From: Agarophyton chilense
Lineage: Eukaryota > Rhodophyta > Florideophyceae > Gracilariales > Gracilariaceae
Direction: 5' to 3'
DNA: 64,000 nucleotides
NCBI GenBank assembly: GCA_030374765.1
Contig: JARGXX010000105.1
Span: 1,054,001-1,118,000, forward strand
How positions within the stretch are numbered: position 1 is the first letter of the stretch; each line of letters starts with the position of its first letter. Position numbers and translations under genes: made by a program. Below the pieces are notes generated by a model, which had not been told where the DNA came from, made no database searches, and saw only the letters and a list, made by a program, of their open reading frames with translations. Shown one piece after another: positions 1-10,722 of this stretch.

Positions 1-341
1 TGCGTCGATTTTCTTATGGGCGATGCGGCCGGCTAAAAGATAAGAAACACTTACTAAGCGTGCACCAAAACATGGGTTTTCGGTACGCGTGATCCGTTGA
101 AGAGACTTGTTGTGCCCTCGTCACCAGTACCGGTGTATATCTTCATGGCTGACTGCGAAACGAGATGGTGTAGAAGGTGTTGGGAAAGAGGGATGGGCTC
201 TAGCTTAGTGCAGAGGGCAGAGGTCTTAGGCAAGCTTGCTCCAATTGTCTCTTCCCCCCGTATCTATATATCATTACACGTATTCACGTGATTCGTCGCC
301 CAAAATAAAAATTTAGACTTTTTTCGGGTCGCAGGCGAGCG

Positions 342-345
342 AAAA
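342..345 (-). terminator. Pol III terminator of tRNA-Ala
   Basis: On the minus strand a TTTT run lies four bases past the tRNA 3' end, the usual RNA polymerase III stop signal. A second T-rich stretch does not follow on that strand. Confidence 0.75.
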
Positions 346-349
346 GTTG

Positions 350-422
350 TGGATCTGCCGGGCTTCGATCCCGGTACCTCTCCCATGCTAAGGGAGCACT
401 CTACCAATTGAGCTACAGACCC
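350..422 (-). tRNA. tRNA-Ala (anticodon AGC)
   Basis: Read on the minus strand, 73 nt fold as a complete cloverleaf. The acceptor stem GGGTCTG pairs with CAGATCC and includes the G3:U70 wobble pair, the main identity element for alanyl-tRNA synthetase. The anticodon AGC is at 389-387 in a 7-nt loop closed by CTCCC/GGGAG. The D-arm (TAGCTCAATTGG) and T-arm (GGATCGAAGCC) give the internal A and B boxes for Pol III. No intron is present and CCA is not encoded, as expected for a eukaryotic nuclear gene. It is the only host gene in the window I can name with confidence. Confidence 0.96.
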
Positions 423-2667
423 TTCTCGACATGTTCGAAGCACAGGTTTTTTTCATTTTATAAACACAATTATTTTGGATAAGTTAGATTTAGCTTCTGA
501 AGACTGCGTCTTCTTGTTTTGATTCCCCATCTTCAATCCAATTTAGCTCAAGACGCATGTTTCTATTTCGGGCGCCACCTCTCACTTGAACAATTATTCT
601 CTACATAGCCCGCCCAGAGTCAATTCGCCCTCTAGTTTCAAGCGTACTGTGAATGTATCGTTATGTTTTCTCTTGTATGGACAATCGCCTCCCTTATGCC
701 TTTGTAGTTGAATCTTTCACAAGTCCTGGAATTCAATGTCAATACATTGCTTTTATTTCGAGCGCATGGTCTAATCGTACACGACTCGGAGCCTTCCCGA
801 ATTCTTATTTTTATAGAATGGGAAACGTAGACGCTGTTGCTGCTATTTCACTGTACGCACCAACATTCCAGAAATCATACGATTTCTAGACAGCAGGTCA
901 GTCGGTAGAGAACTCATAGGGAACAAAACATGCGATTCCAATTGATACAAAACCTACAGTTTTTCCTTGTTGGTTGATGTGTAGTATATACTTAGATCAA
1001 TCTAGTTTCTAGTATATGATACCTAACAGTTTTGGAAGAATGAAAACCTGCGCAAAGCCCATAACCTGTCACTTTTCTTTTTTTTACAGCCGCTCTAACA
1101 GTTCACACGATCGAAGCATGAGGCTTTCAGCTTCCGATGGCTGCCAGTAGGTCAAAATAACACTTACGGAAATTTGAAATTGGTCACCGCAACGAGAGCA
1201 GCTTTAATCCAATCTAAAACTATTCCAGGGCGCTTTTTGGAGTTTTTCCATGGCTTTACATTCAAATCTTAGGCTAACATTCTCAACTCTGTTCACATTT
1301 CCTCAGCACTCTGAAGGTCATCACTTCAGATTGGTATACAGCTCTCGCTGTATATTATTTACTACGCTTCATATGAGACTCATTTGAATCTCCATCTTTC
1401 TCAGGATTTATGGATTGGATTTTCGCCGCACGAGGTTTTGCTCTATATTTCCGGGTGAACCATTGCAGAGCTTCAGTTATCAGCAGTCTGCTGGAATGCT
1501 TTCTGAAGTAAAAAAAATCCTCTTCAGGAGAAAACTACACCATCGATAATTTTTGTAAACTTTGTCAATTTTCTTAAATGTTTGTGCCTGGACCTTTTCA
1601 GCACTGTATTCTTCTCTGGCTTCAACCTCAAAGATCACGAACTATCGTCCACAACCTGTAAACAACATCATATTTACTTCATTCTTGCATAATTTATGAA
1701 ATATTTCATCATCTATGGATTCTCGTCGTGTAGTGGGAAACAGAGTACACGACCGCGCACGTCTCATCACATCAGAGAGCGACTATAAACGCTTCTTTGG
1801 CACGCAATGGAAGACAAAACTAGTCAGCTGAAGTGTTAGAAAAGTGGTGGTTGTTGTACATAATTATTTGAGACACACTTTTGTCACGATAGAATTCGAG
1901 CTACCTGGTCGCGATAAATTATGCACTCTCAAAATTTTCAATGTAAAAGCAGGCGATCATATCAAAGTTCGGGAAACTGCTCAAAAAGCCATCATTTTCA
2001 ACGTGGAGATAAATGGTGCTGCTATTACTAGTGAAGTTTCGAACAATGAAGAGCATCATACTGTCACGGATGGAAATCACTGTCACACGATGAATCCGTT
2101 GAGCTTTCCTATTGTGACCAACGGTGATACGCAAGACAGATATGTGAAAGTTCATTCAACGAAATAGACAACGAAAAATGTATCCTTGGCTGTGAATGGT
2201 CCAGTGCAAATGCATCAATGGAAAATCACGGGGACTGTTGGAGATTTTATCTCCGCCATTTATTGGACTCTCTCCATACTATTTCTTCATGGGGATGTTT
2301 CGCCTGACCCCTTTTGAAGAAAAAGTTCGATCTACCAACTCTCAGCTAGAAGAAAAAGGCTTAAAACATACTAAAAAAAGGTGAAATTCTGAAAATTTTC
2401 GGTTTGATGGTGTTTTTGACACGCTTTGAGATTTCAAATAGAAGATCGCTTTGGTCTAAAGACGCATTTTCAAAATATATCGAAGCTCCGCAGCTCGGAA
2501 AGTGTCGCATAGTAGCAGAAGGTTTGATCTTTGAGGTTGTCGATATACTACGCTGACCTTGTAGGTGATTGACACGAGGGATCATCGGCCACGCAGCTCC
2601 GGGCGATCTACCATCTAGGTGTTTTCAGCCTCGTGTAGTGTTGACATGTACTTTCTGGTTGAGTAAT
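423..2667. other. No gene recognised (AT-rich intergenic DNA)
   Basis: All frames are short and broken. The longest open stretch is 1844-2167 on the plus strand (107 codons); it opens with GTG rather than ATG, its product resembles nothing I know, and an antisense frame overlaps it. It may be the relic of an old gene or chance. No repeat copy of this stretch was seen elsewhere in the window. Confidence 0.5.
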
Positions 2668-2927
2668 TGTTAGAAAATGTAATTGTAATTATATTTTTTT
2701 TAGTACAGTAGTGGATTGGCCACCGGGCACTGTAGCCAGTGCTGGCCAGGTCTCTGACACTAGGTCAGAGACCGTGCCTTGCTGGCACCTCCCAGGTGAT
2801 ACGGAGAGTGCAGTCCACTGCATATAGAGAACTGCACCTCCCCCACTCCCCCACCCTATTCTAATAAAGACAGGAACCACTTGGGTCACAACTATAGCTT
2901 TTGGTTAATTGTTTCTCAACTACCACA
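2668..2927 (+). repeat. Possible solo LTR
   Basis: A 260-bp block starts TGTTAG and ends CCACA, the TG...CA termini of an LTR. Inside are a TATA-like CATATAG near 2821, an AATAAA at 2863-2868, and a perfect 10-bp hairpin (2749-2758 pairing with 2764-2773). The five flanking bases (GTAAT and TAGGT) do not match as a target duplication, and no second copy is in the window, so this rests on shape only. Confidence 0.35.
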
Positions 2928-3239
2928 TAGGTTTTACCGCGCGTCGACGCCTACCACGGTATAGGCTAGTTGCCCGGCCGTTTGCCTCTGCGGGTTTACA
3001 CGGTGCCCTGTTACCATCGAGGTTTATCACATCTAACTTCTAAGGTTGAGCGTCACCTCGCTCCCGAGACAAGACAGTAGCAGACCCCAGAGGTGATTGT
3101 ACGACAGAAAGATCATGTTAGAAATCTGTTTGAACATATACGGCAATTCATCGTTTTCAGTGGCTCTGAAAACGATCAAAAATCAGAATAAGACAGGTTG
3201 TCATGCCTTTCTGTCTTTAGGAAAGCTAGAAATGACCAT

Positions 3240-4410
3240 CAGCAAGCGTTCGTAACTCCGTCACACACTTTGTGCGTGGACGAAAGTATATCACGTTGGT
3301 ATGGACTCGGAGGGAACTGAATTGAAATTGGACCTCCACACTACACTGCTCTTGATAAGAAACCTGAAAATGGTTGTGAATTTAAGACAGTGCGTTTTGA
3401 AAGGAGTGAAATTATTCTCAAAATATAAATCACGATGAGAGCTCCGCAATCAGATATACAGCCTTTTGAATCAGAACATGCGCATTGAACAGCTGTTTTA
3501 ATGAGACTTGTTGAAAACTGGTTCGCAACTGATCGAATCATTTGTGCCGATTCATATTTTGCATCTGTTGAAACAGCTGAAGACCTTTTTTGGGAGTGTA
3601 AAAACAGCCACCAGAAGGTTTCCCATGAAAACCCTTTCCAATCTTACGATGATGGCACGAGGCCAGCACGTGTCAATGGTCTCGAAACTGCCTGAATTGG
3701 ATCTAAAGATGATTTCTGTGCTCTGGGTGGACCGCGAGAGGAGATATTTCATCAGCACTTGTAGTAGTACCCAACCAGGAACTCCTATTTCTCGTGAAAG
3801 ATGGAGGACAACTGATGGAATAACAAAGAAAACTTCGCTTTCCATTTCTATTCCAGAGGTTTGTGAGGAGTACTATTCTTGTTGTTCATGAATTAATAGG
3901 CAAAATAGGTCACGTCAAGATGATGTGAATATGGAAAAGAAGCTTGAATTGAAAGAATGGTCTTTTAGAGTGAATACTACTTTACTTGCAATGTGCGTGG
4001 TTGATGCTTGGAATCTGTACAAGGGTGCATATGAAAATAAATTTAGTATCAAACCGCATAGTTTTTGTTGTAGTCTTGCAGACAGATTAATAGATAACAA
4101 TTGGGATGATATTAGAACTACGAAAAGAAAATGTAAGGAGGAAGATGAAATAGAAAACACACACATGCCTGGTACCGGCATTCATTTAATGGAAACCAGT
4201 CAAAAAAGAAGGAAATCGGATGGTTATTTGACGTCCCAAACATATCAAGAACGATGCAAAGTCTGCAAAACCACTTACAAATCCAAATTTGTTTGTTCAG
4301 AATACAAAAAGTACAATGATAAGGAAGGTTTTATATTTCACAGTGAAACCGGTCATGAGTGTTTTATATATCATTTTCATGACATTCATCACATTTCGAG
4401 AAACATTTAG
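3240..4410 (+). pseudogene. piggyBac-like transposase relic (DDE_Tnp_1_7 / PGBD4-like)
   Basis: Conceptual translation across stops gives family hallmarks in order: LCVDESISRWYGLGG (first catalytic Asp, codon 3279-3281), KPENGCE, ICADSYFASVE (second Asp, 3549-3551), FPMKTLSN, WVDRERRYFIST, and SRQDDVNMEKKLELKEW (third Asp near 3919-3924), then a C-terminal segment with a CKVC pair resembling the family's cysteine-rich tail. Frame 3 carries stops at 3318, 3426 and 3486; a frameshift near 3590 moves to the next frame, which is stopped at 3889 and then open to 4410. The family excises and inserts DNA at TTAA. Terminal inverted repeats were not found. The N-terminal half upstream of 3240 is too decayed to align. 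Clearly non-functional. Confidence 0.85.
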
Positions 4411-4547
4411 TCAACAACATTAATGGTTGTGTGTCAACATGCGTTTTTAAGATTTTTTAGAAGCATTTTTTAAAAGTATAAATTAAAAGTTCAAATTACC
4501 TCAAGCCCCCTACTAATTAAATCCACGTTATTCAGCTTGCTAGATAT

Positions 4548-4639
4548 ATTATGGTCTCTGACGAAACAATCACTTTAGCAGATGTCACCTTATTCTGTGT
4601 GCAGTTCAAGTGGACGCAAATGCGTTCTTAGACCATAAT
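4548..4639. repeat. Short inverted repeat pair
   Basis: ATTATGGTCT (4548-4557) and its exact reverse complement AGACCATAAT (4630-4639) bracket 72 bp. It could be a tiny non-autonomous DNA element or a chance hairpin; no flanking duplication is evident. Confidence 0.4.
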
Positions 4640-5622
4640 GTTTTAATCCAGAGCCTGCGTATGGATTATTATTTCTGGAGACTTGACGAAAAATTGACGC
4701 CTCTGCGTTTGGTCGACTAAAGCTTTACTCCACCTCCTCGTGGTGTCGACTGGGCAGCGTAAACTGGCTAACGGAGTAAGTCAGGGAGGGATCCTTGTTG
4801 GAGAGGGAAGTGATCAGGCCTCCGTAGGCCAGTGATCCCTATCAAGTTGGTGTGTTTTTCGGAATTCTTGAAACTTGTTTCAATTTTCTGAGGAAATTAA
4901 ATTATCGCTACTTCGAGGCCGGGCATTGCGGTATGCTGGTGAAAAATATATTTTTTAAGGCTAGGTTCGACGAAATGCAGAGCTTAAGTGTGTTCCCGTA
5001 TGGGTTGTTGTCCATTGGGCTTTTCTGGCGTTGCTCGTGTCAGAGTCCGGAAACGGAATTATGTAAGGTCTTTCCTTAATTGGGTGATCAGGGGTTTTTC
5101 CCACGTGCCCATGTTTATCGTCAGTGCAATCCGGGAGCTTGCGTGAAGGTCGTATCTGGCTGGGGGTTCTGCGTGTTTTTTAATCGAGTCTTATAAAAAT
5201 TTTTGAAGTTGCATATCGGAATTAACGGTTTTCGCGCTATTGGTGTTTAGTTTTTGAAGCGTTTTCTGAAAAACAATTGTTCAAATTTCTGTACCATTCA
5301 CCTTGCGTAATGACGTAAGGCGGGGGTGTTTAAAGCACCAAGGTCTGTCCAGTAGTAACTGCTGGTAGTGTTGTCGAGGCACGAATCTCAGGGACCTGGC
5401 GTATACGAGGCCCGGACCTAATTCCACTTGTATGGGGGTCGGTTGACGGCTGGACCTATTTAGGTCGCGCGCTCTGCCAGGAGCAGTCCTTTTAAAAGCG
5501 CAAGGCTGCACTACGGGTTCAAGTAGTTCCGAGGACGGAATGGGTTGACCGTCCTTAGAGGTGATGGACCTGCTACAAACAAAATTTCAAACTGCGGGGC
5601 TCTCGGGCAGAAAATCGAGGGC
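4640..5622. other. Left flank / leader of the DIRS-like element
   Basis: No coding region is supported here. ORFs are short and lack ATG or known motifs. The stretch presumably contains the 5' terminal repeat and leader of the DIRS-like element that follows, but I could not match it by eye to any sequence on the 3' side (9746-10450), in direct or inverted orientation. Confidence 0.4.
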
Positions 5623-6717
5623 ATGGGGGAAGACGCCTTGGGCGTCGTAAGAGAAGCTTTTCGGGGTAGGCTTTCAGTTTACCTTGGAGAAAAGTCACAG
5701 AGCAAAAATGCTCTCCTTCGTGTAATCAGGAATGAGATTCGGGGAATCCCTAAAGAGGGAGAGACGGACGTCTCGTTCCATTGCATTGAAGATAAAACAT
5801 ACCCACTAAGTGTCGGAGGGAGTGCGTCGAAAGCGGGGTCTTCTAAGGGAGTAGCGAGTACTCGAGTTGTAACCGTCTCGGATCAAAAACCTCGAGGGCG
5901 TTCTAAACGCGTGACGGGGGGCAAAGAGGGTGAGTCCTCGAGTGAATACGAGTCCGAGTCCGCTCCGGATTCTGACTCTGATGAAGAGCCTACTACGCGC
6001 CCCAGTGAAATGCAGAGAATTCTTTCTTTCATGGAGGGGTTGGAGAAGGCGCAGAAACGCATGGCTAAAGACATTAAGGAATTGAAGGAGTCGCGGAAAA
6101 ATTCAAAGAAGAAGTCAAAGGGGGACGATTTTCTTGTCGACATCAGACAGGCGATGGAAGGAGTTGTTGTCGATTCCGGCAATGACTCTGGTTCAGAGTC
6201 CGACGGTGGAGACGAGGAGATTTCGAGTCTTGCGAAGATGGCTTTGAATTCGAAGCGGCAGAAGGCGAACAAAAAATTCTGGGTTGTTTTCGCTAGCAAA
6301 TCGTTTCCTGAACAATATGTTTCGGTTGACAGTCTTGACGGGGAAGATATGCTCCGCAAAGCCCTGACGAATTATCCGACGATCTCTGCGTGGGTTGAAG
6401 CTCGTCATTTGACGGGCATTCGGAACCGCCGGGAAGCTGCAACACTAGCTCGGGTTATCGACTGCCTCATCAGCTCTTTGGGCATTATGCGCGTTAAAAA
6501 TGAGTTGGCGGTGGAGTTGGCAATTCGCAGGTCGGCTGCAGTGACAATGGGTGATAAGACTGGCAACTGGGAAGCGGCCAGAGAACTTGAAGAGGAGCAC
6601 GACGATTTGATAAGCGATTCAATGAAGCGAAGGCTTCACAAATCGGCAAAACTTCGTAAGAAGTTTAAGAAGGATAAGTCTGCCTTGCGGAAACAAGGAG
6701 ACAGGAACGAAAATTAA
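5623..6717 (+). CDS. DIRS-like gag-type protein (ORF1)
   Basis: The frame is open from 5545, but that codon is TTG; the first in-frame ATG is at 5623, giving 364 residues. The N-terminal third is rich in Lys, Ser and Gly. The centre has strongly acidic Ser/Asp/Glu patches (such as DSGSESDGGDEE) next to a Lys-rich helical stretch (ELKESRKNSKKKSKGDD) that could form a coiled coil. The C-terminal third (from about KKFWVVFASKSFPEQY) looks globular, with a basic tail. I see no zinc knuckle, which is usual for DIRS ORF1. Position upstream of the RT and the lack of other motifs suggest a nucleocapsid-like role. It is the only DIRS block here without an internal stop. Confidence 0.7.
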   Translation: MGEDALGVVREAFRGRLSVYLGEKSQSKNALLRVIRNEIRGIPKEGETDVSFHCIEDKTYPLSVGGSASKAGSSKGVASTRVVTVSDQKPRGRSKRVTGGKEGESSSEYESESAPDSDSDEEPTTRPSEMQRILSFMEGLEKAQKRMAKDIKELKESRKNSKKKSKGDDFLVDIRQAMEGVVVDSGNDSGSESDGGDEEISSLAKMALNSKRQKANKKFWVVFASKSFPEQYVSVDSLDGEDMLRKALTNYPTISAWVEARHLTGIRNRREAATLARVIDCLISSLGIMRVKNELAVELAIRRSAAVTMGDKTGNWEAARELEEEHDDLISDSMKRRLHKSAKLRKKFKKDKSALRKQGDRNEN

Positions 6718-6910
6718 TATAAAAACAACGACAGCAACAACAACAACAATTTTTAATTCGACGGGAACGCGGGACGTGCTTCCTATGTCAGGGGCGTCTG
6801 ATATACATGACGGGGATACAAAGAAAGCAAGCGCACGACAACGACAAAAGTGGAGACGCAAGAAGAAAATCCAAAGTATGCTTGAGGGACTTTGAAGTGG
6901 GCTTAATTGC

Positions 6911-8113
6911 TTGTATGCCGGGCATGTCTACCCCTTCCTACCGGTACAAGAGAGGAACGCTGTCCAAAGCCTGGGGAGCAATATCTTGCAAGGCATCGGG
7001 GAGGACTCATACCGCCGAGATTATTTCGTTGCGGAGGAGTCCGTAGGAGAGGTTGACTCTACGTTCGAATACAGTGACCCACACCAATGTGTCTGGCTGA
7101 ATCCGGACCGATTATCGTTGCCAGAAAATGGTCTGGCAGCCTCGGCTGATATTATCTCATTACTACCAGGGGGTATACAGCTACTATATATGACTAGAAA
7201 ATTTATCCGAGAAGATGAAGAGGTGAAAGGAGCTAAGAAGTCGTTTTGCGGAGTGAAGGCGAAAGATTACAATGCTTTGATTAGAGAATTGGTGGAAGGG
7301 GGGTTAGTAGATTTGAGGGAAAGAAAACCGAAAGTTGTAAATGGTGTTTTTGCGGTTCCTAAAAAAGAGGGAAAACAAAGGCTCATAATCGACGTTCGGA
7401 ACGCTAACCTTCAGTTTACTGATCCACCAAAAATCGATCTTCCTAACCGAGGGCATCTGGTGAGATTACACATCCCGGAAGGACGAACGCTTTATGTTGG
7501 AAAGTCAGACATGGACAACCAATACCACCGAAGGAAATTACCAGGATGGATGAATACGTATTTTGGTTTGCCACCAATCGAAGTCGGAAGGAAAGAATTA
7601 TTCCCCGTCATTCTCTCAATGCCCATGGGGTGGTCACACTCCGTCTTTGTGGCTCAGAAAATCCATCTAGAAATATTAGCTCGCCCTAAGCTCTGCATGG
7701 ACGACTGGGTAGCGGATTCAATTTCCGTTGGCGAATATAAATTTGGAGCTTACGTGGACGATTATTTTTCGTTTGGAACAAGCAAAGAGATGTCGGAAAG
7801 AAAACTGCGGGCCGTGATAAAGGAGTCTGAGCGTAGCTCTTTGCCTTCCAAGGCGACAAAAGTATCATGGCCGGCAGAAGGAGGAAGTACGGAAGTCTTG
7901 GGAATTGAAGTCGAGAAAAATGGCGTATTGATGCCAAAACGGGAAAAAATGAGAACGCTGATAACAATTACTGAAAACACGCTGAAAAAGAAGATATGGA
8001 AGGTACAAGAAGTACAAAGCATAATTGGAAAATGGGCTTGGTTTATGCTATTGAGGAGGCCACTCTTTTCGGCCTTCGAAAGAATATATTCCATTACGTC
8101 CTCAACCAAATAA
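6911..8113 (+). pseudogene. DIRS-like reverse transcriptase
   Basis: About 400 codons are open in one frame; the first codon is TTG, so the true start is unclear. RT landmarks: FAVPKKEGKQRLIIDVRNAN (fingers), KSDMDNQYHRRKLPGW (palm motif A), LSMPMGWSHSVFVAQ, AYVDDYFSFG (catalytic YVDD, codons 7751-7762), LGIEVEKNGVLMPKREK, and the DIRS-style LLRRPLFSAFERIYS near the end. A TAA at 8111-8113 separates it from the RNase H that continues in the same frame. The active-site Asp pair is intact, so decay is by nonsense and frameshift. Copying of the element's RNA was its role. Confidence 0.85.
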
Positions 8114-8631
8114 TATGTTGGCGGCAACGTAGTTAGCCGGAAGGAGCTGGAATTATTTTTAAAAATAGCACCGTTGATCCGGATTAATATTTCTACGCCG
8201 TTCAACACAACAATCCTTTGTACAGACGCAAGCATAATTGGTGGAGGAGTAGTTTATACCGAGTGCCGAGATCCTTTGAAAATTTTCGAAGGATCGGATC
8301 GGATTGAATGGATTGAAGAACAGGAGTGGAAAATTGCGATACGACATCGTTGGAAGAAAAACACCCGATACACATTCTAGAGGGCGAAGCAGTCATTCTT
8401 GGTCTGCGTTGGCTTCTTCGAAATCGGAACAATTATCGAACACGGATAATTATGTTTATTGATAACCAGTCGCTTCTTGGAGCTTTGCTAAAGGGACGTA
8501 GCAGTAAGCGAAGCTTTAACCGTATCTGCAGACACGTTGCCGCGTTGGTACTCGTTGGTGACCTAACAATGGATTCTTTTTATGTCCCTAGTGGGGAAAA
8601 TCCAGCCGATGAACCGTCACGGTCTTTTTGA
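8114..8631 (+). pseudogene. DIRS-like RNase H, frameshifted
   Basis: The frame continues from the RT after its stop and encodes ILCTDASIIGGGVVYTE, the first acidic motif of a retroelement RNase H. Near 8340-8370 the homologous reading moves to another frame, which carries HILEGEAVILGLRWLL, MFIDNQSLLGAL (Asp of the third motif) and DSFYVPSGENPADEPSR, the conserved DIRS RNase H ending, before a TGA at 8629-8631. One single-base indel would explain this. The domain degrades the RNA strand in cDNA. It overlaps the recombinase frame by about 50 bases. Confidence 0.8.
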
Positions 8632-9745
8632 TCTAGCTCGCCGGCGGGTAAAACCGGCAACGTTGCAGGGATACCGTAAGAACATTGGTTATTTCCTGGA
8701 GTGGCTGGCGCAACAACCAGTCGCTCGCCGTCGATGTAGGAACGCAGAAGAAGTTTATAAGTTGTTCACGAGGTATTGCATTGATCTTTTTCATGGGAAT
8801 CAACAATTGAAGGCAGGAGGTGTAGCTCAGCCAAAATCAGCGTTGGAATTTTATCTCCCCGAACTCAGCGGGAAATTGGTATTGGAGAATTAAAGTATAC
8901 AAGGCTGGACAGCGTCGCGCCCTAACACTCATTTTGGCGTATGTCCGGAAATCGTTGTATACGGATTGGCATTGGACCTTTTCAGACACGGGGATCCGGA
9001 TCTGGGGGTAGGATTGCTGCTGCTGTTTGATGGGTATCTCAGGCTAGGGGATTTATTGCAGCTAAAAGTATTGGACGTTGCCATGCTGCCACTAACCGAA
9101 AAGCGGTCGCACTATGGGATGCTCAACATTGCGATAGGAAAACGTGGCCATAATGAATCCGTCACGATAAGGCCGTATTTTTTGGCGGTTTTGTTAAACA
9201 AATTAGTTAGAAGAAGGAAGTTGGCAGAAGCAGAAGTTCTTTTCCCGTATCAACCAGCCTGGTTTCGGGCCGGTCTCCGAAGAGCCGTCGAACGTCCAGG
9301 GATTCCGTTCGCGATCACTCCACACATGCTTAGGTACGGCGGGGCGACCACCCACAAGCTTTATGCTGGTCTCGCCGACCAGGATTTAAAATGCCGAGGA
9401 GGTTCGCAAAGCGATAAGAATTTTAAGGGATATATTCAACCACACAAATTATACAACGCGCTCAACGAACTATTCCCGGCCCAACGTCAGTCATTTGAGG
9501 CGGTTTACACCAGGGCATACACATCTTTCAACGTGCCGCCGCCAGATTGGGCTGGGGGTTTGGATTATCATGTGGAAACTGAAGCCGAAAATCGTTTTTC
9601 GTTTAAGTCAGTTCGTCAGAATTCTGCATCCGACTCGCGGAATTCTGACACTCGGAATCAGTTTTCTGAAAAAATCATTACAACAGAAAACTGTCTCCTG
9701 GAATATCAACTTAGAGCTTGGAACCTATATCAGAAGGAAGTTTAG
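8627..9745 (+). pseudogene. DIRS-like tyrosine recombinase
   Basis: Starting at DLARRRVKPATLQGYRKNIG, an N-terminal SAM-like binding domain leads into a catalytic domain with GYLRLGDLLQL (first catalytic Arg), HMLRYGGAT (the His-x-x-Arg box) and KGYIQPHKLYN, which offers the nucleophilic Tyr. An in-frame TAA at 8891-8893 splits the two domains. The C-terminal tail after about 9560 is poorly conserved. Known role: joins circular DIRS DNA to the chromosome by site-specific recombination, replacing the integrase of LTR elements. This is the most diagnostic part of the element. Confidence 0.82.
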
Positions 9746-10722
9746 TTTGGATGGTAGTAGTGGACTTGGTTGTAGGAATTTAATGGGTTTTGGTCTAGGA
9801 TTGGTTTTTGGGGAGTGGGGGTGAGCTGGCTGGGACTTAGTTATTTTTTGGTTAAGTCGCTCGGATGCCATCGCGTGGTAGTTTAAAACACTATAGCTTC
9901 GTATTAAAAATTGAAATGTTGTTGTCAAAAAATGATTTTTTAACCTTGTCAATAGTACTTAGTTAAAAATGCGAAGCGTAATAGTAAGATCGTAGCGAGC
10001 TGTCATGTAGTCAATGAGAGGAAATAATTATTTAGAAATAGTCGAGCTTTTGTAGGGTTTCTCGAGTTACACTGAACTCAGCGAGCTTTGAACCCTGTTT
10101 TTATCAGTCTCCGAGCGGTCGTGAAACCACTGAGCTGCTTCTACTGAAGATAACTGTCTAAAAACAGTACTTTAAAGCAGGAGAAACATGGTTAGAAAAA
10201 TAGTTTTTTACTTAGAAAATAGAATACGCCGCTGCAGTATGCAAACCAGCGATTTTTACTAATTTTTGGGAAAATAGAAACGGCCTCATATGAGGCCAAG
10301 CTGGGCTCATGTGAGGCCAATCCGCCGGGCGTGTAGACACTAGCATCTTCGCTTTTCCATTTGGGTTGCGTTTGGCTTTTTCAGGCTGTAGGACAATAGT
10401 GGTTCATATGCAATACACGATTGCTACCTGACACAATGCCGCCGGCTCTTCAAACTAAATCTCACCCTTGCTCCACCTCGAGACACTGAGGAGAGAGGAG
10501 CAAGCGGGGACACCTTGTGCCCTTTTTATCTCCCTCGTTTCCACCGCGTGTTACAAGCGCATACTAGACATTAGACCCACAGCCCTCTCGTTCTGCATAC
10601 GACTGCTTTCCATAATTATGGGCCCAGCATCAGGAGCTGTTACGTCTTTCAATCCGACAGACCTGCCGAAGTCTAATCCTACGAAGGATCTACAAAAATG
10701 GTACCGCAACGTTTGGCAATGG
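9746..10722. other. 3' flank of the DIRS element, no gene seen
   Basis: The stretch probably includes the DIRS 3' untranslated and terminal region and then older DNA into which Gypsy-1 inserted. No ORF is supported. The only clear structure is the palindrome pair at 10282-10318. Confidence 0.5.
10282..10318. repeat. Duplicated palindrome
   Basis: GGCCTCATATGAGGCC (10282-10297) is a perfect 16-bp palindrome. A near copy, GGGCTCATGTGAGGCC, follows at 10303-10318, 21 bases downstream, so the unit is also tandemly repeated. Confidence 0.8.

Larger units (their letters stand above)
5623..9745 (+). mobile_element. DIRS-like (tyrosine-recombinase) retrotransposon, degenerate
   Basis: Four plus-strand coding blocks occur in the DIRS order: acidic gag-like ORF, reverse transcriptase, RNase H, tyrosine recombinase. 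There is no integrase or aspartic protease, which separates it from the LTR elements in the rest of the window. DIRS elements insert circular cDNA through the recombinase and leave no target duplication. This copy has two in-frame stops and at least one frameshift. Only coding limits are given, since terminal repeats were not identified. Whether it is DIRS, PAT or Ngaro type cannot be settled without them. Confidence 0.85.

Noticed and set aside
97-291. Small ORF left of the tRNA
   Set aside because: 64 codons without recognisable features; the ATG is absent or weak and the sequence looks random.
1844-2167. 107-codon ORF as a gene
   Set aside because: No ATG start, no known motif, overlapping antisense frame and AT-rich context.
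9495-9824. ORF overlapping the end of the DIRS recombinase
   Set aside because: Different frame from the conserved recombinase reading and no family motif.
4640-10450. DIRS terminal or split direct repeats
   Set aside because: I compared both flanks by eye in direct and inverted orientation and found no convincing match; not claimed.
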